Of a stretch of DNA of 64,000 nucleotides, positions 39,008-50,550 are shown in pieces. Where the stretch lies: assembly GCA_018652685.1 (NCBI GenBank), contig JABIBQ010000028.1, positions 1 to 64,000 of the forward strand. Reading direction: 5' to 3'. A program made the translations under genes and the position numbers. The notes beneath the pieces are model-generated. The model saw only the letters and a program-made list of their open reading frames with translations, ran no database searches and was not told the origin of the DNA. Position 1 is the first letter of the stretch. Each line of letters opens with the position of its first letter. The stretch is from Candidatus Bathyarchaeota archaeon. Its GTDB lineage: Archaea > Thermoproteota > Bathyarchaeia > TCS64.

Positions 39008-39520
39008 ATGACGCATTCTTCAGGAAAAGTCCCACGCGGATTTACACGATACTATGTGCTATACCTGTTATCTGAGAAAGAGCTCACGGGAAAAGGAATT
39101 ATTGAGGAATCCATCAATAGAAGCGATGGTGACTGGGCCCCCTCTCCTGGTCTGATCTATCCCTTGTTGGGAAGGTTAGTTCGAGATGGATTGATTTCTG
39201 AGCTTGATGGAGGCAAATTCACAACCACAGATAACGGGTTGGAAGAGTTGTCTACCCATGGAGCCTTCCAGGATCAGATCGAAAATCAGTTTAACTTGGT
39301 TAACAAGCTGGGGCTCTCGATGTTTGCTGCGGGGAAATTCTTGACAGAAGAAGCTTTGGACCGAATCAGTACGGTAACGACAACAGTGCGTAGTAAAGTG
39401 GGAAAAAGGTCCAATGAAGCACAACAGCAATTTGATGAAAAATACGAGGCTTTTCTTTTACAGGAGCTTGATAAGCTAAAATTAAGAAAAACCACAAATT
39501 TGACCAATTCAGACCCATAA
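39008..39520 (+). CDS. PadR family transcriptional regulator
   Basis: RYYVLYLLSEKELTGKGIIEESINRSDGDWAPSPGLIYPLLGRLVRDGLISELDGGKFTTTDNG. Confidence 0.85.
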   Translation: MTHSSGKVPRGFTRYYVLYLLSEKELTGKGIIEESINRSDGDWAPSPGLIYPLLGRLVRDGLISELDGGKFTTTDNGLEELSTHGAFQDQIENQFNLVNKLGLSMFAAGKFLTEEALDRISTVTTTVRSKVGKRSNEAQQQFDEKYEAFLLQELDKLKLRKTTNLTNSDP

Positions 39521-39836
39521 CTATCTGAGTAAATGTTATGCCAGATCATTGATTTTCGTCCTTATTCCTTGTAGATTATCTCAATCTTATCTGACAATAA
39601 ATCATGTTTTTCGATGTTGCACGGACTGATTTTACTTAATTAACCTTTCGTAATTAAAAGAGGAACGTTTTTATTCAAATGGCGTGGTATGGGGTAATGC
39701 GAGCAATCGCATCCGCTCATAGTCGGCGGCTCCGGTCTGACAAAGGCGTTTTGCCTCAGGATGACTGATCGGGCTCCAGTGGCGGGTATATGTATGAAGA
39801 CTCGAATAAAGACAGTGATGTCTTCGGGTCTGATAA

Positions 39837-39869
39837 GGGTCGAGCAGGAAATGTTTCCTCGCTATATTC
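39837..39869 (+). other. 5' half of 16S rRNA processing stem
   Basis: GGGTCGAG...TTCCTCGC...TATTC complementary to 41419-41449. Confidence 0.8.
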
Positions 39870-39908
39870 TAAAAAACAACACAATACAAGATGATTGCGA
39901 TCATCCTC

Positions 39909-41407
<1,499 letters not shown>

Positions 41408-41418
41408 AGACAAAAAAC

Positions 41419-41449
41419 GGAATAGTGCGAGGAATTTTCCACTCGACCC
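41419..41449 (+). other. 3' half of 16S rRNA processing stem
   Basis: GGAATA-GT-GCGAGGAA-TTT-TCCA-CTCGACCC pairs with 39837-39869. Confidence 0.8.
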
Positions 41450-41554
41450 AAAACTCAAAATCAAAATGTGCAACTCCCGATAGAAATGTTGGGGGTGAAG
41501 GGCTAAGTCTACCCGAAGATTGGACATCTGGGAACGACGATGAGGCCATGTATA

Positions 41555-41597
41555 GGCTCCGACTCCAGCTGTGGGAACAGTAATTATATTTGCTGGT
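41555..41597 (+). other. 5' half of 23S rRNA processing stem
   Basis: GGCTCCGACTCCAGCTGTGGGAACAGTAATTATATTTGCTGGT complementary to 44568-44606. Confidence 0.8.
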
Positions 41598-41598
41598 T

Positions 41599-44564
41599 AC
41601 TACGCTGTGTGATGGATGACTTGGCTTGAGTGCCGAAGAAGGGCGTGGCAAGCTGCGATAAGCTCCGGGTAGACGCACGCGGTCTATGATCCGGAGATGC
41701 CCGAATAGGACTTCCTCTTAGTGCTCCTACGGGAGCGGGAACCCCCCGAACTGAAACATCTTAGTAGGGGGAGGAAGAGAAAACAATAGTGATTTCCTTA
41801 GTAGCGGCGAGCGAACAGGAATAAGTTCAAACTGAATCCTCATGGAAACATGATGGAGATGTGGTGTATGGGCCAAGATAGATCCTCCTCGATGAAGTCA
41901 AAGTGTTCTGAAAAGCTCCACCAAAGAAGGTGATAGTCCTGTAGACATAAATCGAGAGGAACGTTTTTGGTTCCTGAGTAGCACTGGTTGGGAATCCAGT
42001 GTGAATGCAGGAGGCATTAACTCCTAAAACTAAATACAACTCAAGACCGATAGCGTATTAGTACGGTGACGGAAAGTTGAAAAGACCCCCGGGAGGGGCG
42101 TCAAAAGAGCCTGAAATCACACAGTTACAGACGGTTAGGGCGTGAAAGGGTCGAAGCTGCAGAACGAAGATATGGTAACATATTGTTAGGATGCAGTGGA
42201 CCAGCGTTCTATGTTCCGTTTCGAATCACGGACCGGGGAGTTCACTTATGTGGCGAGACTAAGATTTTATCGTAATCTCAGGGAAACCAAAGAGCGGGCA
42301 GCCTTCGGGCGAGCCGCTGGGTCTGAATAGGGCCCGGAGTCACGTGAGTGAGACTAGAAACCAGGTGATCTTTTCCTGAACAGGGTGAAGTCAGGCGAAA
42401 GCCTGATGGAGGCCCGCAATAGTATTGATATGCAATTCATTTATCTGATTTGGGAAAAGGGGCAATAGACCAATCTAACCTGGTGATAGCTAGTTCCTTC
42501 CGAAGTATGTCGCAGCATAGCCTCGAGTGAGACTGCTTGCGGGGTAGAGCACTAATCGGGTGGCACGGAGGAGAAATCCTTCACCAACCTTTTAAACTCC
42601 GAATACGCATGCGTCGAAGAGCTCGGGAGACGGGATGCAGTGGTTAAGCTACTGCTCCGGGAGGGGGACAACCCAGACTAAGGTTAAGGCCCCTCAATCC
42701 TGGCTAAGTGATAAATCAAAGGGCGTCGTAATGCTAAGACAGCGGGGAGGTAAGCTTAGAAGCAGCTATCCTTTAAAGAAATCGTTACAGATCACCCGCC
42801 GAGGATTGGGGCCCCGAAGATGGACGGGTCTCAAGCCAGGTGCCGATACCTTAGGCAATTTTAAATTTGTGTTAGGAAGGCGTCCCGCATGGGCGGAAGC
42901 AAGGGGGTGACCTCTTGTGGACCGTGCAGGGATTGCAGATCCCGGTGGTAGTAACAGCATAGTCGGGTGAGAATCCCGATCGCCGAAAGAGCAAGGGTTT
43001 CTAGGCAATGCGTCGTCAGCCTAGAGTTAGCCGATCCTAAGTTGAGCGTTAACATGACTCATCGAAAGGGGAACTGGTTAATATTCCAGTGCTATGGAAG
43101 TACACGAGGTAACTCAAAGCCTCACAATCGACAGTTCGGGGAAGGTTGAGCAGAGTTGTCGCTCTGTTTAAATGCATAATTCCAGGGAGTACCGTAATGG
43201 TGAGAACTGGAAGAAATCATGAATAGTCCTCCGTAAGGAGGATTCAGCTGAACCCTGGACTCCGTGAAAATTTTGTGAGGATGGATCTTCCATATTCGTA
43301 CCCAGAACCAACACAGGTGCTCAGGGTGAGAAGCCCAAGGCGTGTCGGGGAAAATCTAAGCGAGGGAATTCGGCAAATTAGCTCCGTATCTTAGGTATAA
43401 GGAGTGCCTGCTGTGCTTTCGAAAGATGGCGTGGCAGGTCGCAGTGACAAGGGGGTTCCGGCTGTTTAATAAAAACATAGGTAACCGCAAGCCCGTAAGG
43501 GTGTGTACGGTTATTGAATCCTGTCCAGTGGTGGTATCTGAAACCTGATTTCAACCGGGCTAAGGACCGCTAAACGACGGGAGTAACTCTGACTCTCTCA
43601 AGGTAGCCAAATGCCTTGTCGTGTAAGTTACGACGTGCATGAATGGATCCACGAGGACCCCACTGTCCCCGCTTAGACCCCGGTGAACCCACCTGCTGGA
43701 CGAACAGTCCAGCGACTTCCAGTGGAACAAGAAGACCCCGTGGAGCTTTACTGCAGTCAGTTGCTGGGAAGCGGTTGCTTTTGCAGAGCGTATGTAGGAG
43801 CCAATGAGTGCGTATCTCTGGGTACGCAGGAGGCGTCAATGGAACACTACACATTTGTGACTACTTCCCTTACCAAGATTTTACTATCTGGGACACCGGC
43901 TGATGGGCAGTTCGGCTGGGGCGGCACCCCCTTGAAAAGGAATCGAGGGGGCCCAAAGTCTAGCTCAGGAGGGACAGAAACCCTTCGTAGAGTGTAACGG
44001 CAAAAGCTAGATTGATCGGATATCTAACAATAGGATTTCCGAAGGTGAAAGCCAGGCGTAACGAGCTATCAGGTCCTTATTAATGAGGGTTGGTAGTGTC
44101 AGAAAAGTTACCCCGGGGATAACAGGCTTGTCGCGGGCGAGAGTTCGCATCGACCTCGCGGTTCGGTACCTCGATGTCGACTCTTCCTATCCTGGCCTTG
44201 CATAAGGGGCCAAGGGTGAGGCTGCTCGCCTATTAAAAGGGATCGTGAGTTGGGTTTAGACCGTCGCGAGACAGGTCGGATTTTATTTACTGGGAGTGTT
44301 GGAAGTCTGAGGGGAAAGGGCATTCAGTACGAGAGGAACAATGCGCTGTGGCCTCTGGTGAACCGGTTGTCTGATAAGGCACCGCCGGGTAGCTACGCCG
44401 CGTAGGATAAGAGCTGAAAGCATCTAAGCTCGAAGCCTCTCCTAAAAATAGACTTCCGAACCTTCGGGTTGGAGAGCGCCCATAGAAGATGGGTTTGATG
44501 GAAATGGGGTGTACGTGCCAAGGCTTCGGCCGAGGTATTCAGCCCACATTCCCCAATAGCTCAA
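41599..44564 (+). rRNA. 23S ribosomal RNA
   Basis: TGATGGATGACTTGGCTTGAGTGCCGAAGAAGGGCGTGGCAAGCTGCGATAAG; CGACGGGAGTAACTCTGACTC; AGTACGAGAGGAACAATGCGC. Ends approximate, set by flanking stem. Confidence 0.96.
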
Positions 44565-44567
44565 AAG

Positions 44568-44606
44568 ACCAGCTATTAATCTGTTCCCGCAGGAGATATC
44601 GGAGCC
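44568..44606 (+). other. 3' half of 23S rRNA processing stem
   Basis: ACCAGCTATTAATCTGTTCCCGCAGGAGATATCGGAGCC pairs with 41555-41597. Confidence 0.8.
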
Positions 44607-44644
44607 GTACATGGTTTGCCAAACATTTTTCATACGCAAACTTT

Positions 44645-44707
44645 ACCTAGCGGAAGCTAGGTTTTTTGCGTTTTGGCCTAACTTTTTTTACAGGGACCTT
44701 GGTCCCT
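44645..44707 (+). terminator. rRNA operon terminator region: GNRA-looped hairpin with T-tracts plus second hairpin
   Basis: ACCTAGC-GGAA-GCTAGGT-TTTTT (44645-44667) and AGGGACC-TT-GGTCCCT (44692-44707), T-rich tracts between. Confidence 0.6.
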
Positions 44708-44740
44708 CTTGCTCGGAACCTCGAAAATGGGGGTTTACCG

Positions 44741-44829
44741 TTTCTTGTGAGTGGTTATCGTATATATTGTGGATATAATTATACATTCGAATATTATGTG
44801 TCAAGTAACCTAACATAAGGGAAAAAACC
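44741..44829 (+). repeat. Dispersed repeat copy B
   Basis: TTTCTTGTGAGTGGTTATCGTATATATTG...TATTATGTGTCAAGTAACCTAACATAAGGGAAAAAACC; see 27550-27726. Confidence 0.6.
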
Positions 44830-44930
44830 AGAGTCACGAAAAGTTAGTTACCTACTATAAACAAAAAAAATTATTACGGGCCTGACCCGTTATTTTATTC
44901 TATTTCCTGCGTACTGTACACACGAGGGTG

Positions 44931-45995
44931 CTAGTAGTGGCCGTACTTGATGGCGGCCCTGCCGACGGCGTTGTAGCTCTTTCTGGGCATGTCCTGGTAG
45001 ACGGTGCAGCCTGGGCCTAGCATGAAGCCACCTCCCTCGCCTGCAGCATCTACTGCCGTCTTGACGTCGACATCGATGGCGTCAATGTCTCCCTTTCTCA
45101 TGGAGTGGACCCTGTCCAGTCCCCCGCAGATGGCAAACTTGTCTCCGTAGATCTCCTTTGCCTTGTCGAGCCATATGTACTCGTGGGCGTCCCAGTTGAT
45201 GATGTCCACGGGGTATTTTCTGAACCAGCCGCTCTCCATGAGGCCCTGGTTCTCGGGGTTTCCCTCTGGGGTGCTGCAGATGTGCATCATCTTGATGTCA
45301 CAGTCCACGGCGTCCAAGACCTTCTTGTCGTAGCCATAAGCGTACTCGTCCAGCTGGGGGACCGTAAAGTCCTTCCAGATCCGTCCCCCTCCTCCGATAC
45401 CGTAGAATATTCCATCGGCCCCTGCGTCGATGCATGCCTTAGTGAACTCTATGGTGGTATCCGTGATTATTTCTAGGCCGTGTCTCAGGCTGTCGGGGTC
45501 TTTCTTTATGTCCTCAAGGACCCTCTCGGGGGTTCCTACCCCGTTCAATGCCTGGATTATGGGGCTCGGGATGGTGTATATGACGGGGGTGTTCCTCATG
45601 TCCCTTGATAGTATCTCGTTGGTCCTGACGAACTCCCTGAGCTCCTTCTTTGGGTCGAGGACCCAGAGCTTTTCCCAGTCCTTTGCCTCCTTGACGATGG
45701 TGTCCAGGGTTGGCGCGTTTTCATCGTTGTTCCTGAAATCGAATTTGCTGCCCCACTGCATGGGCATGAACCTGTAGAACGGGGTTACCTTGAGGAGGTC
45801 CATCTTATAGTCCAGTGCCCTGAGCATGGCGATATGTGCTCGAGCTGCCTCCTCGCCGTTTCGCTGGGAGAGCTCCCAGCTGTAATAATCAAGCCAGTCC
45901 ACTGCTGGATAGTGGCCCCAGATGCTCCACGGCACCCTGTCTGGTTGTTCCCTGCGGACGACCGCCATCATTCTTTCAAATCGATCTGATTCCAT
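44931..45995 (-). CDS. Uroporphyrinogen decarboxylase (URO-D)/MtaA-like family protein, probable corrinoid methyltransferase relative
   Basis: DRVPWSIWGHYPAVDW, GADGIFYGIGGGG, MMHICSTPEGNPE, GGFMLGPGCTVYQDMP. Confidence 0.78.
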   Translation of the reverse strand: MESDRFERMMAVVRREQPDRVPWSIWGHYPAVDWLDYYSWELSQRNGEEAARAHIAMLRALDYKMDLLKVTPFYRFMPMQWGSKFDFRNNDENAPTLDTIVKEAKDWEKLWVLDPKKELREFVRTNEILSRDMRNTPVIYTIPSPIIQALNGVGTPERVLEDIKKDPDSLRHGLEIITDTTIEFTKACIDAGADGIFYGIGGGGRIWKDFTVPQLDEYAYGYDKKVLDAVDCDIKMMHICSTPEGNPENQGLMESGWFRKYPVDIINWDAHEYIWLDKAKEIYGDKFAICGGLDRVHSMRKGDIDAIDVDVKTAVDAAGEGGGFMLGPGCTVYQDMPRKSYNAVGRAAIKYGHY

Positions 45996-46179
45996 ATGTA
46001 TCGTATCTAGTTTGGAGGTCTGGGTTAAAATCAGTTGCTAGTGAGCATATTTGAAGATTCATCTACCTTCGGTTGAGCGATAGATTTTCCCCTCAATGAG
46101 CCAAATGTGAGGATCATGGGTACAGCAAGCACGCCCCCCACCGTCATCAGCGAGCCTAAATGTGCTTTCTTCTTATCTG

Positions 46180-46252
46180 TTCACATATAGTGAAAGTTTT
46201 GGTAACTTTGATAAATGATGAACGGACTGATTCACCCATCATTTTAGGTGAA
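46180..46252. promoter_or_regulatory. Two TTCAC-N-GTGAA inverted repeats upstream of aldo/keto reductase
   Basis: TTCACATATAGTGAA (46180-46194) and TTCACC-N10-GGTGAA (46231-46252). Confidence 0.35.
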
Positions 46253-46257
46253 CATTA

Positions 46258-47403
46258 ATGCAATATCGTAAATTTGGGAAACTAGACTGGAAGGTCTCTG
46301 CACTGGGATTCGGGGCCATGAGGCTTCCAATCATTGACGGAGATTCCAAGAACATTGACCAGCCTGAGGCCATCAAGATGATCAGGCACAGTATTGACAA
46401 CGGCGTCAACTACGTTGACACCGCGTACCCTTACCACGGGGGAGAATCGGAGAAGGTCGTGGGCAAAGCCATGAAAGACGGTTACAGGGAGAAGGTGAGG
46501 CTGGCAACCAAGATGCCCAGCTGGCTCATAGAGAAATATGAGGACTTCGACCAGTACCTCAACGAGCAATTGGAGAAGCTGGATACCACTCATATTGATT
46601 ACTACCTGCTGCATGGTCTCAATCCAAGTAGGTGGCCCCTGCTCAAAGAGTTGGGTGTATTCGAATGGGCAGAGAAGGCAAAGAAGGACGGCAGGATCAA
46701 GCACCTTGGATTCAGTTTCCACGCCGAGTACCCTGTTTTCGAGCTGATAATGGAGGACTCCGAGCATTTCACGTTCTGTCAGATCCAGCTCAACTACATG
46801 GACACCGAATACCAGGCTGGAATCAAGGGATTGAAGCTGGCAGCAGAGAAAGGATTGGCAGTGGTAGTCATGGAGCCCATCAAGGGAGGCAAACTGAGTA
46901 TCACCCCGCCACAGGATGTTATCGATGTTTGGGCAAAGAGCGAGGTCAAGAGGACTCCCGCTGACTGGGCTCTCCAGTGGGTTTGGAACCTGCCAGAGGT
47001 TAGCATCGTATTGAGTGGGATGTCCGAGATGAAACATGTCGAGGAGAACCTAGTCTCAGCGTCAAACAGCGGGCCTGGGACTCTCAAGGCATACGAGTTA
47101 GCCTTGGTGCAGAACGCGAAGAAGGCTTACCTAGATCTTGGTTTCATCGGATGTACGGCATGCAGATACTGTATGCCATGCCCGTCAGGGGTCGCTATCC
47201 CTGAGATACTGGGATTATACAACGAGTACTACCAGAGCGGACGTAGCGAGGAGTTCAAGAAAAAATACTGGGAGAAGATAACTCCAGAGACCCACGGCAG
47301 CAACTGTATCAGGTGTGCGGCTTGTGAGGAGCAGTGCCCACAAACACTACCAATTATGAGTTTGATGAGCGAGACTGCGAGGGTTTTCAAGCAGCCAGAG
47401 TAG
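46258..47403 (+). CDS. Aldo/keto reductase with C-terminal 4Fe-4S domain
   Basis: FGKLDWKVSALGFGAMRLP, YVDTAYPYHGGESEKVVGKAM, CTACRYCMPCPSGVAIPE, CIRCAACEEQCPQ. Confidence 0.93.
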   Translation: MQYRKFGKLDWKVSALGFGAMRLPIIDGDSKNIDQPEAIKMIRHSIDNGVNYVDTAYPYHGGESEKVVGKAMKDGYREKVRLATKMPSWLIEKYEDFDQYLNEQLEKLDTTHIDYYLLHGLNPSRWPLLKELGVFEWAEKAKKDGRIKHLGFSFHAEYPVFELIMEDSEHFTFCQIQLNYMDTEYQAGIKGLKLAAEKGLAVVVMEPIKGGKLSITPPQDVIDVWAKSEVKRTPADWALQWVWNLPEVSIVLSGMSEMKHVEENLVSASNSGPGTLKAYELALVQNAKKAYLDLGFIGCTACRYCMPCPSGVAIPEILGLYNEYYQSGRSEEFKKKYWEKITPETHGSNCIRCAACEEQCPQTLPIMSLMSETARVFKQPE

Positions 47404-47724
47404 GGTGGGGCTTTTTGCCCATTTCTTTTTTCAATAATTCCCTAATCTCACACATTGTCGTGTACGTCTTTTGACTAAGAGCATTACTAACTGATACCAG
47501 TCAGCATCAAACACATATCCAAGAAAATGGGAGGAATGGCCATCATGGATAATAATATTGATTCCAATCGAGAATTATTTGGATTGTAAATCCCGGGAGA
47601 GCGAACATCTCCTTCCCCTTTTTAAGACGCTACTCGTGCCCCCGAGAACAGGATGATAAAGTACTTTGATATAAAAGGCTTTGAGGAAGGGGAATAGGGG
47701 TCCCTATCATGGACTTCAAATCAA

Positions 47725-48213
47725 TTAGGCTATCTTCTTCGGGCGTCTCGTGAAAACACTTGTATCGTACTCGATGGGCTCCCCGACGCTCCACAGGAAG
47801 ATGTGGGCGGTGCTGGAACCGACGCGCTTGAACCTAGATTTCAGACGACCTATAACAACCTTGTAGTTGTTGCTCTTGTCCAGTCCATCCAGCCACTTTT
47901 GGAAGCTACCGTGATCCCTGATTATCCTATTGAACTCCTCTGCGTTCTCGATGGTGGCCATGATCTTCTGCCTGTTCCTGATGATTCCCGCGTCGTTCTT
48001 GAGGCGCGCCTGGTCCTCAAGCCCGTAGTATGCTACCTTGTCGATATCAAAATTATCGAAAGCCGTCTCAAAGTTGGGCCACTTGTTGGCTATCATAACC
48101 CAGTTAAGCCCTCCCTGAAAGATGCACCTGGTCATGTTTGAAAAGTACTCAACATCCGTTGACGGCCTCGTGTCCTTGTAAACCCACTTCGGCATGGGCA
48201 TTCCCTGTGGCAT
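47725..48213 (-). CDS. 3-methyladenine DNA glycosylase I (TagI)-like protein
   Basis: YFSNMTRCIFQGGLNWVMIANKWPNFETAFDNFDIDKVAYY; DAGIIRNRQKI. Confidence 0.8.
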   Translation of the reverse strand: MPQGMPMPKWVYKDTRPSTDVEYFSNMTRCIFQGGLNWVMIANKWPNFETAFDNFDIDKVAYYGLEDQARLKNDAGIIRNRQKIMATIENAEEFNRIIRDHGSFQKWLDGLDKSNNYKVVIGRLKSRFKRVGSSTAHIFLWSVGEPIEYDTSVFTRRPKKIA

Positions 48214-48253
48214 GATAAAGCCATAATGTCGGGTGTTTTTGAAGGTTTCAGTG

Positions 48254-49273
48254 TCAGCGGTAGATGGCGATGAGGTCGCTGATGATGCCGTGGGCCGTCT
48301 CTACGCCCCCTGCGCCCCTTCCGATGACCGTTACCTCATGAAGCCCATCGGTCGTGAATGTGAGGGCGTTCATTGTGTTGTTGACGTTGGCAAGAGGGTC
48401 CGTCAGAAGCATACTCTCAGGCGAGACCTTGGCCTTAACCGCGCCATCCTCTAGATAAGCCCGTGCGATGAGCTTGATCTTCATTCCTTCCTTTTTCGCT
48501 TCCTCTACCATGACCGGGGTTATTCCGGTGATTCCCTCGCGCTCCACATCAGTGGGTTTCAGGTTTGCACCCATGAGGGTGTTCGCAAGTATGACCACCT
48601 TTCCCACTGCGTCCCATCCCTCAACATCCCCCGCTGGGTCAGCCTCGGCATATCCCAGCTCCTGGGCTTCCTTCAGTGTCGCGTCGTAATCGCCCCCTTC
48701 TCCCATCTTTGTCAAGATGAAGTTGGTGGTCCCGTTGATGATGCCCTTGAAGCCGAGGATCTTGTTACCTGCCAAAGCCTCCTTGCCCAGGTTCACAGCG
48801 GGAGTTCCTGCCATCACGGTGGACTCGATCCTGAACTTTGCTCCGTTCGCGTCCGCTAACTCCTTTAACTCGCTGTACGCGAGGGCGGCCGGTCCCTTGT
48901 TGCATGTGATAACATGCTTGCCGAGGCCCAGTGCCTCCCTGATGTGTGGTAGGCCGGCTCCCCCTGTCTCCAGGTTTGTCCCCGTGACCTCGATGACCAC
49001 ATCCGCTCCTGATTCCTTGATTGTCTGTATGCTATCAAGACCCTTGGTTCCTGTAGGATAAGACTCGACTGTCCCGTACTTATCAAATGATGTGAGAAGG
49101 CTCCCAAGGTCGATTCCTTCCTCCACCATGAGGCTGCCCTTGCTCCTTCCGCTAATAGCAACTAATTGGGCATCGAGCCCGTATTTTTCCTTGAGTTCCT
49201 GCTGTTTCTGGCTTAGGACCCGCGCAAAGCCCTGGCCAACGACACCGAATCCGATTAACGCGATTTTGGTCAT
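48254..49273 (-). CDS. hom: Homoserine dehydrogenase
   Basis: ALIGFGVVGQGFARVL, VITCNKGPAALAYSEL, GIINGTTNFILTKMGEGGDYDATLKEAQELGYAEADPAGDVEGWDA. Confidence 0.95.
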   Translation of the reverse strand: MTKIALIGFGVVGQGFARVLSQKQQELKEKYGLDAQLVAISGRSKGSLMVEEGIDLGSLLTSFDKYGTVESYPTGTKGLDSIQTIKESGADVVIEVTGTNLETGGAGLPHIREALGLGKHVITCNKGPAALAYSELKELADANGAKFRIESTVMAGTPAVNLGKEALAGNKILGFKGIINGTTNFILTKMGEGGDYDATLKEAQELGYAEADPAGDVEGWDAVGKVVILANTLMGANLKPTDVEREGITGITPVMVEEAKKEGMKIKLIARAYLEDGAVKAKVSPESMLLTDPLANVNNTMNALTFTTDGLHEVTVIGRGAGGVETAHGIISDLIAIYR

Positions 49274-49378
49274 GGGGTAGGGTACGTACTACGTGTTAAT
49301 AATGTGTTATCATCCATTTTTCGGGTTGACGGGTTTATAAGAAATAGAAGTGGGGGGGGGTGAGCCGCTCCGATTAGG

Positions 49379-49403
49379 GACGTCTCGCATGCGATGACGT
49401 CAT
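49379..49403. promoter_or_regulatory. 23-bp near-palindrome GACGTC-TCGCATGCGA-T-GACGTC in divergent promoter
   Basis: GACGTCTCGCATGCGATGACGTCAT; inner TCGCATGCGA and right ATGACGTCAT are perfect 10-bp palindromes. Confidence 0.45.
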
Positions 49404-49524
49404 ACCTCTTAGGAACAGCTTTGGTCCTCTAATCTGATGTTCAGAAACCACGATATAAAGTTCACAGACCAGTGATACTTATTTCCCGAAGGGTTTATGG
49501 GGGTCATCAATCCCAGCCTCATGT

Positions 49525-50199
49525 ATGCGGGGTTCCCTTGTCCAATACATCCGTGAGCATAGGGACCTGCTGACCTATGTCCTCCTCGCCGAGCTCAGCC
49601 TAATCGTCATGTCCCTTGTGGTATTGACAGCCCAACCAACTTACCCTACCATGAATTTCATCATGAGGGCATGTTTCGCTTTGATATGCGCCTTTGGTAT
49701 CATCACGGGACTTTTTCCTGCGGTCCTTTCCTTCTCCAAGGCGGAGAGGAGGGATGGGGAAGGCGTTTCGGGGCACCACCCAGATTGCGGGAGGTTCAAC
49801 GGTCACACAGTCAACCTACTGGGGCAACGGAGATGCGCCGGTTGTACAGGCCTGGTGATTGGTGCTGTTGCCTCGATGATGGGTCTTGGGCTAGGACTTC
49901 TTGGCCTGAACATCGATACCGCGTTCTGGTGTGGCGTCCTCCTGGTTGGGGCGGGTCTTGCCCAGCACTTTATTGACTTGGGAAATGAATGGGTCCACCT
50001 GTCACTGAACACTCTGTTCGTTGTTGGAGCATGGATCATGTTTGAGTCAATACAGGCACTCGGGCTGGGTGTTAAAGTTCAGGTATACTTCCTATCAATG
50101 ACTGTTTTCTGGATATGGGCAAGGATCAGGGCCAGTCAGTGGGTCCATGTAGGGGTATGCTCAAGGTGCCCCCAGGCATGCGTCCACTTTTTTGAGTAA
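49525..50199 (+). CDS. DUF2085-like membrane protein with Cys/His motifs
   Basis: HHPDCGRFNGHTVNLLGQRRCAGCTGLVIGA, multi-TM, C-terminal CSRCPQACVHFFE. Confidence 0.7.
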   Translation: MRGSLVQYIREHRDLLTYVLLAELSLIVMSLVVLTAQPTYPTMNFIMRACFALICAFGIITGLFPAVLSFSKAERRDGEGVSGHHPDCGRFNGHTVNLLGQRRCAGCTGLVIGAVASMMGLGLGLLGLNIDTAFWCGVLLVGAGLAQHFIDLGNEWVHLSLNTLFVVGAWIMFESIQALGLGVKVQVYFLSMTVFWIWARIRASQWVHVGVCSRCPQACVHFFE

Positions 50200-50233
50200 A
50201 CTTTGAATAACTCTTCCCGGTCTCCTATACTGA

Positions 50234-50548
50234 TTGATTTTGGTGTATTGCACAAAGTGTGGAACCGAGAACGAGGAAGAGACATCAGAGTGCTCCAGCT
50301 GCGGGGCCCCAATGAACGTCTCCCACTCAAGGTACAGGAGGAGGGATTGGGACATGGATGACAACTGCTTCGGAGGGCAAGACAGAACAACTTGGCCTAT
50401 AATCTTCGGCGGCTTCCTGATACTCCTGGGGCTCTCGACCTTGCTGGATGATGTGTTCGGTTGGTTCAGATTCGATACCCTGTGGCCCGTGTTCATTATA
50501 GGAATCGGGCTTCTCATTGTATCAAACGCCATGAAAAAGCGGCGTTAA
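50234..50548 (+). CDS. Zinc-ribbon plus two-TM membrane protein
   Basis: CTKCGTENEEETSECSSCGAPM followed by WPIIFGGFLILLGLSTLLDDVFGWFRFDTLWPVFIIGIGLLIVSNA. Confidence 0.78.
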   Translation: MILVYCTKCGTENEEETSECSSCGAPMNVSHSRYRRRDWDMDDNCFGGQDRTTWPIIFGGFLILLGLSTLLDDVFGWFRFDTLWPVFIIGIGLLIVSNAMKKRR

Positions 50549-50550
50549 CC

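Noticed and set aside
41408-41554. Possible spacer tRNA-Ala between 16S and 23S
   Set aside because: No T-loop GGTTCRA motif or acceptor-stem pairing seen; paired sequences here are processing stems.
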